Assembly (NCBI RefSeq): GCF_000002075.1
Contig: NW_004797796.1
Location: forward strand, 345,273 to 409,272
Direction of reading: 5' to 3'
Length of the DNA: 64,000 nt
From: Aplysia californica
Lineage: Eukaryota > Mollusca > Gastropoda > Aplysiida > Aplysiidae
The notes under the pieces: model-generated
The model's database searches: none
Told to the model about the DNA's origin: nothing
What the model saw: only the letters and a program-made list of their open reading frames with translations
Shown here: positions 33,680-47,300 of the stretch, one piece after another
Numbering within the stretch: the first letter of the stretch is position 1
Layout of the letters: each line of letters begins with the position of its first letter
Position numbers and translations under genes: made by a program

Positions 33680-34652
33680 TCTTCATGAACATGGTCAATA
33701 GTGGGTGTAGCCACCCCGTTTGATCAAACACTCGGCACAGCGTCGACGTATGGACAGGACATGCCTTCGGGGGACTTGTTGCAGTAGGTTCTGCCCCTCC
33801 TGGACGAGGTAGCCAAGAGTTGCTTAAGGTTTTGTGCAGGAGGGTGGTTGTCTCTTATCCACCGGTCAATGGGATCCCAAATGTTCTCTATTGGGTTCAA
33901 ATCCGGACTACAAGCTGGTCAGTGCATGCGGGTGACAGCTCGCTGCTGCAGGAAGTCCCCAACGATGCGTGCGCGATGTGGTGTGGCGTTGTCATCCTGC
34001 AGTACAGCCTGGGGTCCAATCTGTTGCAGGAGAGAAACAGCAAGGGAGACGCAGGATTTCTTTCCTGTACCTTGCTGCGGTCAAATTGCCCTGTATATGG
34101 TACAGGGGGTCTTGTGGTGAGCTGAGAAGCCTCCCCACACCAGAACAGGCCCTCCACCGTAGAGCGCCACCTGCTGGATGCACTCAGGGTGGAACAGCTG
34201 TCCTCGACGCCTCCAGACGTGGGCTCGCCTGTCTGGGTGCAGCAGGTTGAATCAGGATTCGTCCTAGAAGACTACCTGGTCCCACTGACATTGTGTCCAC
34301 TGTGAATGGCGAGCAGACCACGCCCGACCAGGTGCTGTGTGGTGCAGCGTGTGCCTTGGGCGCCTGGCAGGGACACGAGAAGCGAACTTGGCTCTACGGA
34401 AACAGTTCCTGACCGTCTCCTCACTCTCGTGGGCCTTGGCACTCACCCGTAGTTGGTCCCTGGTGCTGTTTGCAGTAGTGGTTCGTGACGTCACGGCCTG
34501 TCTGACGATGAACTGGTCGATGCTGTCGTTGGTCAAACATGGCACCCTGGTTGAGGCCTGTCCTGGACCCTTCCGGTCGCTCGTCATCATTCTTTCAGCC
34601 TCCTCATGACTGATGGGGACACCCCAAGTCGATGTGCAACAATTGGGAACCA
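33680..34652 (-). pseudogene. Tc1 transposase, broken, copy 2
   Basis: Closely similar to the copy at 17123. Readable blocks include RVPCLTNDSIDQFIVRQAVT, SEETVRNCFRRAKF and HVWRRRGQLFHPE. The DES motif is flanked by two in-frame stops, and there are frameshifts towards the C-terminus. The third catalytic Glu (GAG on the minus strand, 33888-33886) is retained, unlike copy 1. The N-terminus is deleted. Confidence 0.88.
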
Positions 34653-34941
34653 GCTGAGAGGTGTGAAGTTTTGACCACTGCTTGCCGATCGGACAAGCGA
34701 TCCTTGATCCCACCGGCTGGGCCTTTTGAACCTCCACCTCCCCCCTAAATTGCCCTGTCTAAAACGGAAAATGTCTCAGAATTTTTTTCCCGCTCCCTTG
34801 CAATTCAGTCTTACACAGGTTCGACTGTATATAATATATATATAATTTTTTTTTTTTAATGCAAAAATCGCTGCCGTGACAAACGCAGATGCTAGGATAT
34901 CAAACCTAATTGCGAAAATGAATGCTTTTGTAGTCATTAAG

Positions 34942-35214
34942 TTAACTCTTTATCTCCAAAGGGGATAAACCCACTATGCTGGGACCCTTTTTTGGTGCTG
35001 AATTAAATGGGTCATCAAATTGAAATTAGCAACCTATTTTGATAGTACTCCATCTCATGAATGAAGTTCTGGTAAAAGAGACCTGTTTTCGGCAATTGCC
35101 AAAAAGTGATTTGATGTCGAAGTTGTGGCAAAAGAATGTGCCAGAGCTGGCTCACCGGCACAGCGGTTCTGACCCCGAGCCGCTGGGAGCGGCTTGCCGG
35201 ACATAAAAAGTTAA
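34942..35214. mobile_element. Small TTAA element, piggyBac-like
   Basis: TTAACTCTTTATCTCC at the left and, inverted, TTAACTTTTTATGTCC at the right, both beginning with the TTAA target. 273 bp, non-coding. Confidence 0.55.
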
Positions 35215-35815
35215 AGGAGTTTCAGGGGGTGTCCCCCTGACGAACGATTACGCAATAGCCCTCCCCCCCCCCCTGAAATGATGTGCCAAAACATCTAAAC
35301 TAACCATTTGCGACTTTTTAAATGCCAAAATCATGTTCAGAACCCTAAAGATCCCCCTAAAAGCTACTAAATAACACCTTTTATGATACTGAGACGGGAG
35401 TGATTCTATAAAATAACTTATTTTTATTAGGTCAAGGGAGCAAGTCACAGTGAAACCTCCCCTTGTTTAAAACGAGTTAAATATTACTGCTCATTTTTTT
35501 GCTATTAAAGATGGCAGCGCATCTTTCACTCTCTTTCAGATAAAACATTGATACCGAGTGTATTTAAGTCAGTATCGATATCCAGACTCTTGGGACCAAA
35601 ACCGGAGAATGCCTTGATCATACCATATTCACATGTTGTATGATATTTTGATTTTATTGCTCTTCACTAACTCACTAGCACTAGCCTACTTGAACTGAAC
35701 ATTAATAGTACTAATAATTGTACTCCCTGTCAACTGTCAGTATCATTCATGACTCTATGGTAAATTTTCATGTTCCCTTGTCTTCAAATTCAGTGTTAAG
35801 TGTTAACATATGTGT

Positions 35816-36250
35816 GAGGCAGCGTGGTGGAATCAGGCTCTCGTCAAAATAATCAAAGTGAAGAAACTTGCATTTTTCTGCAGGTTTGTGAATTTTATCC
35901 AATTTTTTTTTTTTTTTGGGCTCAACACCTTTCATGCCCATTAAAGAACTCATTTTTGTGTGGATTTTTCTGAAAAACGTTGATAAATGGTACAAATAAT
36001 GTAAATTTTCATTTACCACGGACTCTTAAGCTAAGGAAATAACTAATCTTTGACGGCCATATTTCCTCACTAATTTTACCTCTGAAAACAGGTGACCCCC
36101 AACTCTTTCTTTCGCAAATATCTCGACTTGTATTCAAGGACATGGATTTTTTTTTCATCCAAATAAAGACAAGTGAACAAGCTTTAAGACGATACTAATA
36201 ACTCAACATGCACTAAAATTGACGAGAGCCTGATTCCACCACGCTGCCTC
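35816..36250. mobile_element. GAGGCAGCGTGG-type MITE, copy B
   Basis: 32-bp terminal inverted repeats without a mismatch (GAGGCAGCGTGG start, CTCTCGTCAA inner end). 435 bp, no ORF. The best preserved of four copies, hence probably the youngest. Confidence 0.9.
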
Positions 36251-36334
36251 CCATATTTTGCCTCACAGACAGTGTATCAGTTTTACTGGGTACCTAAAAT
36301 AGTGAAGACATTAGAGAGAAACTTACGGTGTTCG

Positions 36335-36700
36335 CCTCTAATTCAATAGGTACCGGGTTTGAAACCTGGCAACAACTGGAAATTTTCTTCTTAAAAATGT
36401 TCTCCTTTCACCTCCTTTCCTGCTCTCTTACCATGTTCTGTCGTCTGCTTTCGTCTCCACTTTCTCCCCCTCCCCAACCCCCCCCGTCCACTCCTCTGGG
36501 CTTCTGACTCTTTCTGTACAGCCTTTCTCCTCCTACTCCTTGGCTCCTTACTGCAGTCTTTCAGCCACATCCCTGATCTTGGGGTAGGTAAGATTGAACT
36601 CCTAGACTTCTCAGATGAGGGCAACAAATCTCAGAGGTCCCGTGTGCAAGTTGTGCGCGTTAAAGATGTCTTGGTGGTCCAAAATCGATAAGAGTAGGCT
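36335..36700 (-). repeat. Dispersed repeat shared with 63630-64000
   Basis: Inverted relative to the copy at the window's right edge. Shared blocks include ATTCAATAGGT, TTTCACCTCCTTTCC, CTTGACTCTTTCTG-like, TTTCAGCCACA and GAGGTC. Pyrimidine-rich on the plus strand. Confidence 0.8.
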
Positions 36701-37851
36701 ATGGCCGCCACCCTTGCCAAAATCAAAATTAATTCCTAGTAAGCTATAAATTTTTAAAAAGAGCGGGGGGAGTTTAATGTGTCCCGTTTGCTCATATAAC
36801 CGTTATATAATGCAGTTGGGAGCACTGTAGAACACTTTCGAAAACAACTAGTTACTAAAGTTGAAATCTCATTGCCAGGGATCAATGTAAGTTACATGAT
36901 CAACTTTGAAAATAAATCTTCAGTGCAAAACTATATTATAAAAGGTCCCTTGATGTCTTTATTCAAATAGCATTTTTTAAACCGTAATAGCCCGTTGTAC
37001 ATTTCTCTCATGAGTTCTCCTTCCCTCCAGCCTCTAGACCCTGTTGCGTATAATTTTCCTCATGGAGCACCGGCCACCTCAAACCCAGTTGGGTATATTA
37101 CCGCAGTCTATGCAATTGCCTCTGAAAAATGTTCTCTGTTTTCTTCTAAAACGTCAACTGAAGACAATATTTTTTAATGTTTGCAAAAAATTACAGACCC
37201 AGTCGGTATGTTGCTGAGCCTTAGGAGTCAAGTACTCGAGTATTACCTGGGCCAGAGAGTAGTGGGAGCTAACAATAGCTTATTACTATAGGGGTTAATC
37301 TTTTCTGGAAAGGGGCAAAGATCCGAGTTTTTGTGTCTTTACAAACTTGTCCAAACAGAGTAATATTTTATGAATTATTTGTTGACATATTGCTGAAGAT
37401 CATGATACAGACTACAGCGGTTCAGTATAAGTCACGTCAACAGAAAAATGTAAGAAAAGGAAAGAGATGAGTAGAGTCTACATAATGGGTGGAGCACTGA
37501 GTAAGAACAATGGAGGCTTGCAGAATGTTATGTTTGTGAGGGTGGACCAAGGCTTTTATTTTACTCTCTTTCAGTGATTGGTACCATGAGTTTTCAGTAT
37601 GACTGTTTCTCTCTTTTTGATGGCATATGCATCATTGATAGTGAATTCATTAATTCATTCTGTGGTCCCAGTAAGGTGATGCTCTCAGCTGAAGATCCTA
37701 CTCCTATCCTTTTGTTTAACTTTACTCCATTAAAGATGTAGTTTCTGTGTAGTAGAATTGTTTTGGTAAAGATGGGAGTTGAAGGAACTTCACTGTCTTC
37801 CATCATGTGTCTATTTAAGGCCTTTTTTTTTTCCTGAAGAAACTTGGCATC

Positions 37852-37937
37852 ATGGCAGACCGTGGCCATGGCAACAAGAATCAGATGCTGTTTCTTGGAG
37901 GCACATCCCATCCTGAACTGGCACAGTTGGTGGCGAG
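37852..37937 (+). CDS. PRPSAP2: PRPSAP exon 1 (start codon)
   Basis: 86 nt from ATG 37852 in the context GGCATCATGG. Encodes [20 protein letters not shown] and PELAQLVA; donor GTGAGA. The first 12 or so residues are not conserved in the family. Confidence 0.88.
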
Positions 37938-40900
37938 GTGAGATTGAAGTACACACACGGTCAAACCTGCTCAAAGGACCACCTGTACGAGACAATCATC
38001 AAAACAAAGGGCCCCTTCCCACTATCTCCTTGTGTTTTTCTACATTATAATGATTCTGTCTAAGACGCCCATTTTTCTCCTGGACAGTCTTTGACATTTT
38101 TGGCTGTATGTGGCCAATCATATTGTCCATCTAGCTTACTGGGCTAATCTTGAATTGACTCAGTTTGACTTATAAATTGCTTTTAGGACATTGTGTAACA
38201 TGATGGAAAAGAAATAATTATTGAAGAAGCAGAATTTTAATTTACGTTTATGTTTTGACATAACTTGCCTGTTTTGCAAAATGATAGTGGGGGCTTTTGA
38301 ATTTTTTTCTGAACTATGTCTGTTATTTTTGTTCAAAACGGGTGTTTTTACTACTATTCTGCTTAATTTGTACTTATTTTTTGGACAATGTCTATCCTAT
38401 CTGTATGCAGATATTCCCTGCTTATAATTCTTTCAATGATGTGGAATAAGAATAAGACGATAAAAAGTTTGAGAAATATTGACATGTAAGGAGAAGAAGT
38501 TGCGTTGTTGAATATTTCAAGTAACATATTATTTAGTTATGTTTCCAAAGACACTTTAATGACTTTGTGAAAATTCTGATAAGCAGATGAGTAATGAGAG
38601 GATTTTATATATTAAAAATACAGATAATTGCTTACCTTGTTACCACTTGTCTGTCTCCTCCTCAAAGTAATGAATAAAAAGTACTTGTCGAATAATATAA
38701 TAATTCACTGGGGAGTTGCAAGTTTTTCATCATTGGTGTTCGGTCAGACTGGTAGTTTCTGTGTTGTGACAGTTAAAGGGATAAACTTGAAGATGTCCTG
38801 ATATGTGTTGAAATAATGATTATTGTATTCATCAGAGTCATTAGATTGAACTATAAAGTAGTTTATATCGTGGAAGAATAAAATAGTGTTGGTAAATGTT
38901 CTTTGTAAATCTATTCAAAATATGGGCAGTAAGATATTTGAAGGAAGAATCACACGAGGTGGTCGCCAATGAAGAAAGTTGCTTATTTGAAAAGTTTTTT
39001 ATTGAAAGTTATTGTGGTTTAATCAGTCATTCTCGGGACTGATCGAATTCTGTGCTTTGGCATGTGCTACTGAGAAATTCTGAAAAGATCGGGTCCCAGA
39101 GTTAAAGGTCAAATCTCAAAACTCATTTGTGTTTTGTTTGTCTTAATTTTTTTTCAGCAAACTTGGGGTTCGTCTCTGTGAAATTACCACTTTCCATAAG
39201 CTCAACAGAGGTGAGTCCAGCCGTAAGGAGAGCTTTTTAAAAAATATTCCACTTGTGTCCTTTGAATGTTAAATATGTGGTGGGATTTAGAGGATGAGTT
39301 GCAGATCGAATTATCAAATATGACATCGCTTGAAGTATGGATGGAACTTGTAGGAGACTCAGCTGACACAGCCGATGTGTTCTGTGGACATTTCCTAGTA
39401 AAGCATTGCTGTGGAAGCACTGACAGTAGTCGCTTTGGCTGTGATATTAAGACTTTTCTTCTACATGTGACTTAAGAGATCCAGGTGCATTCATGTTGCT
39501 GTTGATGCTTATTATGCCCTGCTAGAATGTTCAGTGGTTATGATAATAATATGCAAGTGATAGCTAAGACAAAAATTTATGTTGTATTGTTCAGGACATT
39601 ATACTGGTATTACTGTCCTTTACTTGTGGGATTGGATGTGTGTATGTATACCTACATATGATACTCTGTTGCATTCTTCCTTTTACTGTTAATTGTGTTC
39701 TTATCCATCGTTCCTTGCGAGATGTTGCTTGTGGCTGCTGTTATACTATACGGACTTGCTGTAAACTTCTACTCAGCCTCGCTAGAATATATCTTAATCT
39801 TATTAAATCTCTACTAAAGTATACTTTGTGAGTGTTGATGTCTTTAAATCTGGTTGGCTTTTTTTTATCTGTTCTCATTTAATGTACCGTAGTTCTTTTC
39901 TAATAGGTGGTTGTTTGTTCAAATTCAGTTTGCACGTTATATGACAGACTCTATAATGAATGATGTGGAACTGAGGTTTGAATATTTGAGATAGCTCATT
40001 TTGGTCTGGACCTTTTATGATTTATGTTGTGCAGAGACGACTGTTGAGATCAAGGAGTCGGTGCGAGGAAAAGATGTCTACATCCTGCAGACTGGCACCA
40101 AGTAAGGTCCTTCAAACAGCTTATGCTGTTATTGTTTCTTTTCATTAGTACAGCCTTTTCTTTTTCTTACAAGGTTGGCGGGTGCTCTGGTGTGGTTTGC
40201 TTCTTCTTTCCTATGAAACATCTATCATCCTTATATCTCCCCATCTTCTTTTTTATATTTGTTACTCTCTTGTAACACCTCTAATCTTCTGGCGTTCATA
40301 TGACTTTATGCAGTTGTGGGCGCCATAAAACCTCTACTAAAACAAACAAACAATAACAAGAGTCAGTGGGGTAATGCTTGAAATAGCTAACTAGCACTGA
40401 AAAGGTGTGAGTTTGATTCTCAGCTAGGGAAAATAGAACTTTCATCTTTCTGCTGGAATGTATTCCAAGCAGCCCTGGCTGGCATTTACAAGCATGGTCA
40501 AAGCATGCCTGTCTTGAGAATGATTTAAATTAGGATGATGAAGGTGTAAAATTCAGTCATTTCACTTGTTTACTGTCATTGAAAGGTTAACACTGGAAAG
40601 CCATTGCCTGTCTGAATGTTTGATTCATTGTCAAGATTTGGTTTTTGAATGGGATTGGCAAATTTGTCAATCTGTTAGTGAAGGTAGTGTTGTCAGTGTA
40701 TGTTGCGACATGTTTGTTTTGTCAATATTTGTGAGTTTTCGTATGTGTTGATATGGACATGCTTGTTTGTTGTTCAATTTTAAATGTGTTTTTAAATATC
40801 AATGACGGTGCTAGAAAAATGAGTAGCGCTGTGTTACCATGTTCTTTTGGGTGTATAAAAATAAGGGTAAAGTTTTTCATTTTATTCAAGAGAGCAACAG

Positions 40901-41271
40901 TATGCTTGTAAGTTTGAGCCTGTGTTATATTATTCTTATAAAGACCTCATAGGTAGTCAGGTGTAATCAATGAATGACATAAGTTTTATTTTACCTGGTT
41001 CTTCTCACCTAAGACCCAAGTATTGTTAGGGTTTAGCATTCGGTCTTCTAGGGTTCGGATGGGAAATTTATAAGGTATATGTATACGTTGCAAAAAATGA
41101 TTTGTGGTTGTTGAATAAAGAATAAAGAAAAGACATGTCCAGCCCAGCTATAAAGGTCAATTATGAAATCAACCGGGAGGGACCCCATTCTAAAGGCAAA
41201 ATGGAGATCTAGGTAAAAATCAGTGCCTATGTGGAGTGGGGAAGAAAAAAAAGGTTTTCACACATATTTTA

Positions 41272-41327
<56 letters not shown>

Positions 41328-44300
41328 TGGTACTTGTAGTTAAAATTCACACTTGTTTTGTGTCTGTTAAACCTCTCAACACTATATGAATTTCCTTTTG
41401 ACAATTGTCATCCTTATAACATGGCCAGTATCATAATATGCTTAGATGCATTTCTTCACTCCCTGTTGGAGCTTTACTGTAGTTCAGGTCTTCATTATTG
41501 TTCATTACCGGTTTCTGCTGGGAACTCAGGTTAGCTTAGGAAGAAGGGGAGTCATTAGCTCAGTTGGTGTTGTGCTGGACTATAGTGTAGGTAGCTCAGG
41601 TTCGATCGCCAAATAAGACATCTTAACTTGGGTTGTTTGTGAAGTCTTCAAGTCTCTCCACTCACCTGGCTTGGTCTTGTCCGAGATGGATATTGCATTC
41701 TGAGGCCCTGCGTCTTTAATAATCTTTTGGTGTCAAAAAGCGGTGTTCAATTCATACTTTCAATGATGAGGTTTGACCAGTTTGAGAAAAGTTGGTCTTA
41801 ATTAAGAAAGCATTTCTCCTCAGTGACTGACCTTTCCTGCTTCATATGTTTTTAAAAATTTTCCTAGGGATGTGAACAATGACATCATGGAGCTGATGAT
41901 CATCGCCTATGCTTGTCGCACCAGCTCAGCCAGCAACATTGTTGGCGTCATCCCCTACCTGCCCTATTCCAAACAGAGTAAAATGAGAAAGAGGGGCTGC
42001 ATTGTGGGCAAACTGCTAGCTACCATGCTGGGCAAGGCAGGTGAGGATGAGAAAGATGAGGTGAAGTTTAGTGTTTGAGCAAAGTGAAGAGTCTTGACTT
42101 GGTAACAGTATGTTAATGTTGGGAAATAACAGAGAGAAGAGAGAGAGAGAAAAGAAGGAGGACCTACCACTGAACTTACGAATGTTTTTGTGTGCTATAA
42201 ACTTATGTGTGTGAAGCTAATTCATGAAATTGAGCCAACCAATTATTTGAAAAAGTGATATTTCGACTGAAATAGCACTTCCGCTGGGTAGAGGAGTGTT
42301 TAAAAGCTTGTCAAAATAATTGACTGAATACCACACCACGTCCACTCTAGAAGGAATGTAGTTTTGTAAATCCCAGGACATTGAACTGCCCTCCCAAATT
42401 CTTTACATTAAACTTACACAATCAACTCTATGACAGTTCACATTAGGGGCAATGGTAACTTCCAGAGATTCTATTCTGCAAATACTTACAAAACACAGAG
42501 GGTCACATTCTTAAGAATAAATACTAAAACACAATAAATAACACAAGTGATTCAATACTACTTGAGAGGATCAAAGTTCAAGGCTGGAAACCTTTCTTTA
42601 ATGCTTGCGATGCCACACTTTCGTGTGCCTATTTTGCTGTTATGTTGCTTTTTCTATTTCTAAAATGATTCTTTAATCTAAATTCTTTTTTGACATGCCT
42701 GGTACTTTGGTTCCCGCAATGCAGGTTGTTGGAGAGTTTTACTGGCTAAGCACCACATGACCTGTCTTTTGGTTAATCTGACTCATTTAGCTCACCTCTA
42801 ACGGTGATATTTTCAAGGAAATTCGTGGATTCTGAACATATATGGAAAGTCTTAGGTATTTGATAAATTATCCATCATAAATGACCCAGTAATCCAATTA
42901 TACAAAACCCTTCCCAATGAGCAATAATTTTACAGAATACAAATAATGTATTGAAGTTCTGATATTTGTGTGCATAATGTTGTGTTCACAACCCATTGCG
43001 AAACGGTCAGTTTAAAGTTAATCTTTTGTTTTTGAAAAACAAATCTGCCTATTGAAAACACTTGTCTTTGGGTTAAGTTACGGCTTTCAATTTCTTAAAA
43101 TCTTTCCATTTTTATTAAAGGAGACCCATCTTTAACCAATTTCTGAACATAACATAGAAAGAAGGTGTTGCCGTCTTGACTGATCTGGTACATTGTTGGT
43201 GATAAGCCAATTACATAAGAATTTTTAAAGCGATGCCTATTTTTTAATCATAATTTTCATAAATCTTTCTACATGTAGATAACGTACACCTTTGTGTAAC
43301 TCTCAGGTTTCACCCATGTAATCACCATGGATCTGCACCAGAAGGAAATCCAGGGCTTCTTCAACATTCCTGTGGACAACCTCAGGGCCTCTGCTTTCCT
43401 CATTGATTACATTCAGACCTCAGTGAGTGCTGTAGACATATTGTATAATCATGTACACACACACACCCACACATAGATTCTCAAATACACCATGATCATG
43501 TATTCGTTCATAGACACTAGACACACCCCAAGTGTAAACCTTTTCGTCTCCTATGCAGACAGTCAATTTAGCTTAAGATGTTCTCAAGGTTGTCTTCATG
43601 CAGCTTCTTTCATGGCTAATTCTTCCTACGTTTGAAGCGCAGATTCTGTCGAAGTGCTTGCATGTCAGTGATGTGGATCGAAGCTCTGTCAAACGAAGTA
43701 CAGTGTCATTGAAAACCTAAGTGCTTTTCCATACCTCTGCATACATTTCATACACTCCTGTTTGTGAGTTGACAAACTCGCACACTTGTACTCGAATCCC
43801 TTTTATTAATATCTCACAGCTTGAAACATGTCTTGGGGGGCATGGCAAATCTTTACTTATGACTTTAAAAAGTGTCAATGTTTGCTTTTGTCTGCCAGTA
43901 TCATGACAATTGTACATACAAGACTTTCAGTTGAGGGTGGGTTTTTTTCATCATTCGTTTTTCATTCAGTGGAATGGAAAATCTGCAGCTAGTACAAAAA
44001 CAATGATTTTATTGTCCATTTCAGCTGCCAGACTACAGGAACGCTGTGATAGTTGCTCGAAACCCAAACTCAGTAAAGCGTGCAACATCATATGCAGAGA
44101 GATTACGCCTTGGCATCGCTGTTGTGCATGGGGATGAGCGATTGACCGAATCGGACGAGGATGATGGGAGGACGTCGCCACCGCCTCTGCCGGATCTGCA
44201 GTCTCGCAGCAAGGCTAACAATGCTTTTGGCTTGGAACTTTTGCCAAGTAAGTTGAATTATCAGCAAAACAATGGAAAAAATATTTTTACATCATTTGTT

Positions 44301-47300
44301 AATCTGCAAAATCAAAATATCCAATGATTGTAATATTGTTTATTGATAGCTTATGCCCTCATCTGTGTATTGAGGATCAATGTTTCTTTCTTTAAGTTTA
44401 AATCCGTTAATGTCTTTCATTTCCCTTCGTACTGAGGTTGGAAGTGACTTTTAAATTAAAACTAGCTGGCTCCACTGCTCACTTCTCACTCTAGAAATGT
44501 TGTGAGAGGATAATTATTCTTTGCACTGTTTGGTGTGGAAAGACCAAAATTACAAATATGTGGAGAAAAGTATAGCTGTCATGCAGAATTTGTACTGCTT
44601 TGAATGCACACTGACTACAAACTGTTCCCAATTTTTTCGATGTTCACAGAGCCAAATGTGACTCTTCTTTGAATGGTAAGGCCTTTAGCTGACAGGACTT
44701 TGCTGATAATGTGATCTATGTTTTAATGAACTTGCCTACATCAATGCCAAACCTGTTTTCCTCTTTGACCAAGCATATATACATTAGGGATGCATTTGTG
44801 TTTGTGGGAGATCTAATCCTCCCCACTGCTTATAAAACGATCTTGTGATTTGAGCTTCACAGCTTTTGTAGAGAGCCATGTGTGCATGGGTCATGAATGA
44901 ATGTAGCCGCTTGTAAAATTTCAGCAATACTTTGGTATTAATACCTAAGCAGAGTGACGGGTCAATTGTGCTTGTGTTGTTGATCTCACCCTCATTTTTA
45001 TTGAATTCATGTAATCATTATAATATATGTTTTAGGAAACTATGTTCTTTGGTCTGATCTTTGCTTTTCTTTTTTCTTTTTTTTTTCTTTTTTCTTTTTT
45101 CTTGTCTGCGTAGGAGTGGCTGCTAAGGAGAAACCTCCATTCAACGTAGTAGGAGATGTGGGAGGTCGCATTGCCATCATTGTGGTAAGTGGACTAACTA
45201 CTGTAGCAGTGACGGTGGGAAAGAAACAGTACTTACTCAGACACAGAGCGATTGTCACCTTTCCAATTTGGGTTTGTTATCGACGTGACAAGCTGCTCAT
45301 CTGTGTGATTTTGGCTCACTAATGCTGCCAGGGTCAGACCACATTAACTCACTGAGCACCACACCCCGATTTGCCTCCAAGCTGCAGAGGACCCCCAATT
45401 TCCCCCACTTTTTGAAAATTCATAAAAAATTGAAATGAAATGCTATTTCTTGGAAATTTTCTGTGCTATTTAATAAGATATGGTTTCAACAGACACAATA
45501 AACACACTGTGTGAAGAATGAACGACAAAAAAATGATGGGACAGAAAGTTGGGACAAATTTGCCCCAGAAAAAAAATTTTGAAAAAAAAAAAGTGATGTG
45601 ACAAAGCAGAAATCTAATAAACTTACTTACACAAAATGGTAGTGACAGTGTGTGTTTGTGTGTAGGAGAATGAAGCATGAGTGTGTACTGTGAAGTAGCA
45701 AAAAAAAGTAGGTTATAATTAATTTTGAAAAAGGGAGAAAAAAAAATCTAGATGTAGATCTTCCAGGGTGACAGGCTGAGATGTGTTTTCATTGTCAGTG
45801 TTGCTAGTGCTAGGACTAGATCTAGATTTGTCTATAGATGTCCCAGGTCTTGGTAGGCACTACATTATTTATCTTCTCCACTTTGAGGGCTGATTTTAAT
45901 TAAAGTTTAGTACTGGGGCTAGATCTAGATCTATCATCATTTCCAGCCGGACCAGGCTGCGTACTCGCTGACGAGTCAGATTCACAATCGAGAGACGATG
46001 TTGGTCTAGATCTAGCTAGTGTCATTTTCTCAGTCATCTCCATCGCTGCTAGGCGAATTTGCATTTTGATTTATGAAGTTTTCTATCTGATACTTCACTA
46101 TCACTTAAATCTTTACCCAAATTATTGAGAGTTTCAATAAACTTCGACACAACTCGCCGTGCCGTGCTTCGCGTACGAGAAACAACGTTGGACAAATAAC
46201 TTGTTTATTCGCACTAAAAGTGGTGAATATACACAAACCACAAAGAACTAGCTTGTCGATATCTTGTTTAAACCACTGGGGCTATTTGCAAGCATTTTTA
46301 AACTGCTGGGTTTACTTTATAGTCAATTATAGTTGAACCCGCGTACGCTGTGGTTTGCGGTCCCTGGCGCGAATTTCACCGAACTGCGTATGCTGCGGGA
46401 GCGGTGCTCAGTGAGTTCAGTTGACCCTCCACAGCTCGCAAGGAGACAGCGGTGGCGGGGAATGGACCACAGCGGATCGTGCCTTGACCACATGTAAAAT
46501 GGAAGTTGGTCTCTTTTCAGTGCGTTGCCCCACTTTAGTGAGAGACAGAACTTGTAACTCTGGAATCTCAATGCCAGATGTACCGGACTGCTGGTAGACC
46601 ACAGACCTGGGTGGGAATAAAAGCCACAGGCTCCACAGCAAATGTGGGTTTGTTTCTCTCCCCCCCCCCAATGGACACCATTTGACTGGAAAACATAAAT
46701 CTACATTTTTCTTAACCCCATCAGGCATTCCTAACAATTTTGTTCTTTGTGGGTGGTTGTTCTGATTAATGAATCTGACATTATGCAATTTCAAGTTTGC
46801 TTGTTTATACTGCAAGCCCCTCAACATGTACTGAAAACTTTGCTACGTGGGTGGTTGGCAGGTGCTTTGATTAGGCAGCGTAAACACGGCCTCGCTGCAC
46901 TCGCGGCCTTCCGAGCACGTGGTGTTGGTGAAATCGGGGTAATTCAGATGGCTCTTCTATTATCTATTTGTGGTGGCCGAAATTTGCTATTCAAAAGGCT
47001 TTTTAATGACTGCATCGATCGACATGCGGTTTTCACCAAAAGATTTCTTTAAATATTCTCCAGATCATGTCGCCCTTCGTTTTTTCAGTTTTGAGACAGT
47101 TTTGCTGCAAAAAGCTAAATTTCTTTATTTCGCCGATCGCTTTTGTAGGCGACGCTTCTGTCTCTGTAATTTTAGAAAACCCGCCAGGTTTGTTTATTTT
47201 CGAGTCGTACTTCCGTTCGATACTCTCGCGCATTGTCGCGCAATGCTGAGCACTATTTTAAGTGTGCGACCCGCATAGATCTAGCCTAATGTTTTCTTTT

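Larger units (their letters stand above)
32642..34652 (-). mobile_element. Tc1-like element, copy 2, 5' truncated
   Basis: The 3' end with terminal repeat TATAAACTCGC lies at 32642. Similarity to copy 1 stops abruptly at 34652, inside the first helix-turn-helix, so the transposase start and the other terminal repeat are missing. Split by a Tigger-like MITE at 32785-33611. Confidence 0.85.

Noticed and set aside
41545-41615. Functional tRNA gene
   Set aside because: A and B boxes are good, but acceptor and anticodon stems do not pair; a SINE head is more likely.
42041-42078. Extension of PRPSAP exon 4 to the TGA at 42078
   Set aside because: A consensus donor at 42041 and in-phase continuation in exon 5 show that this is intron read-through.
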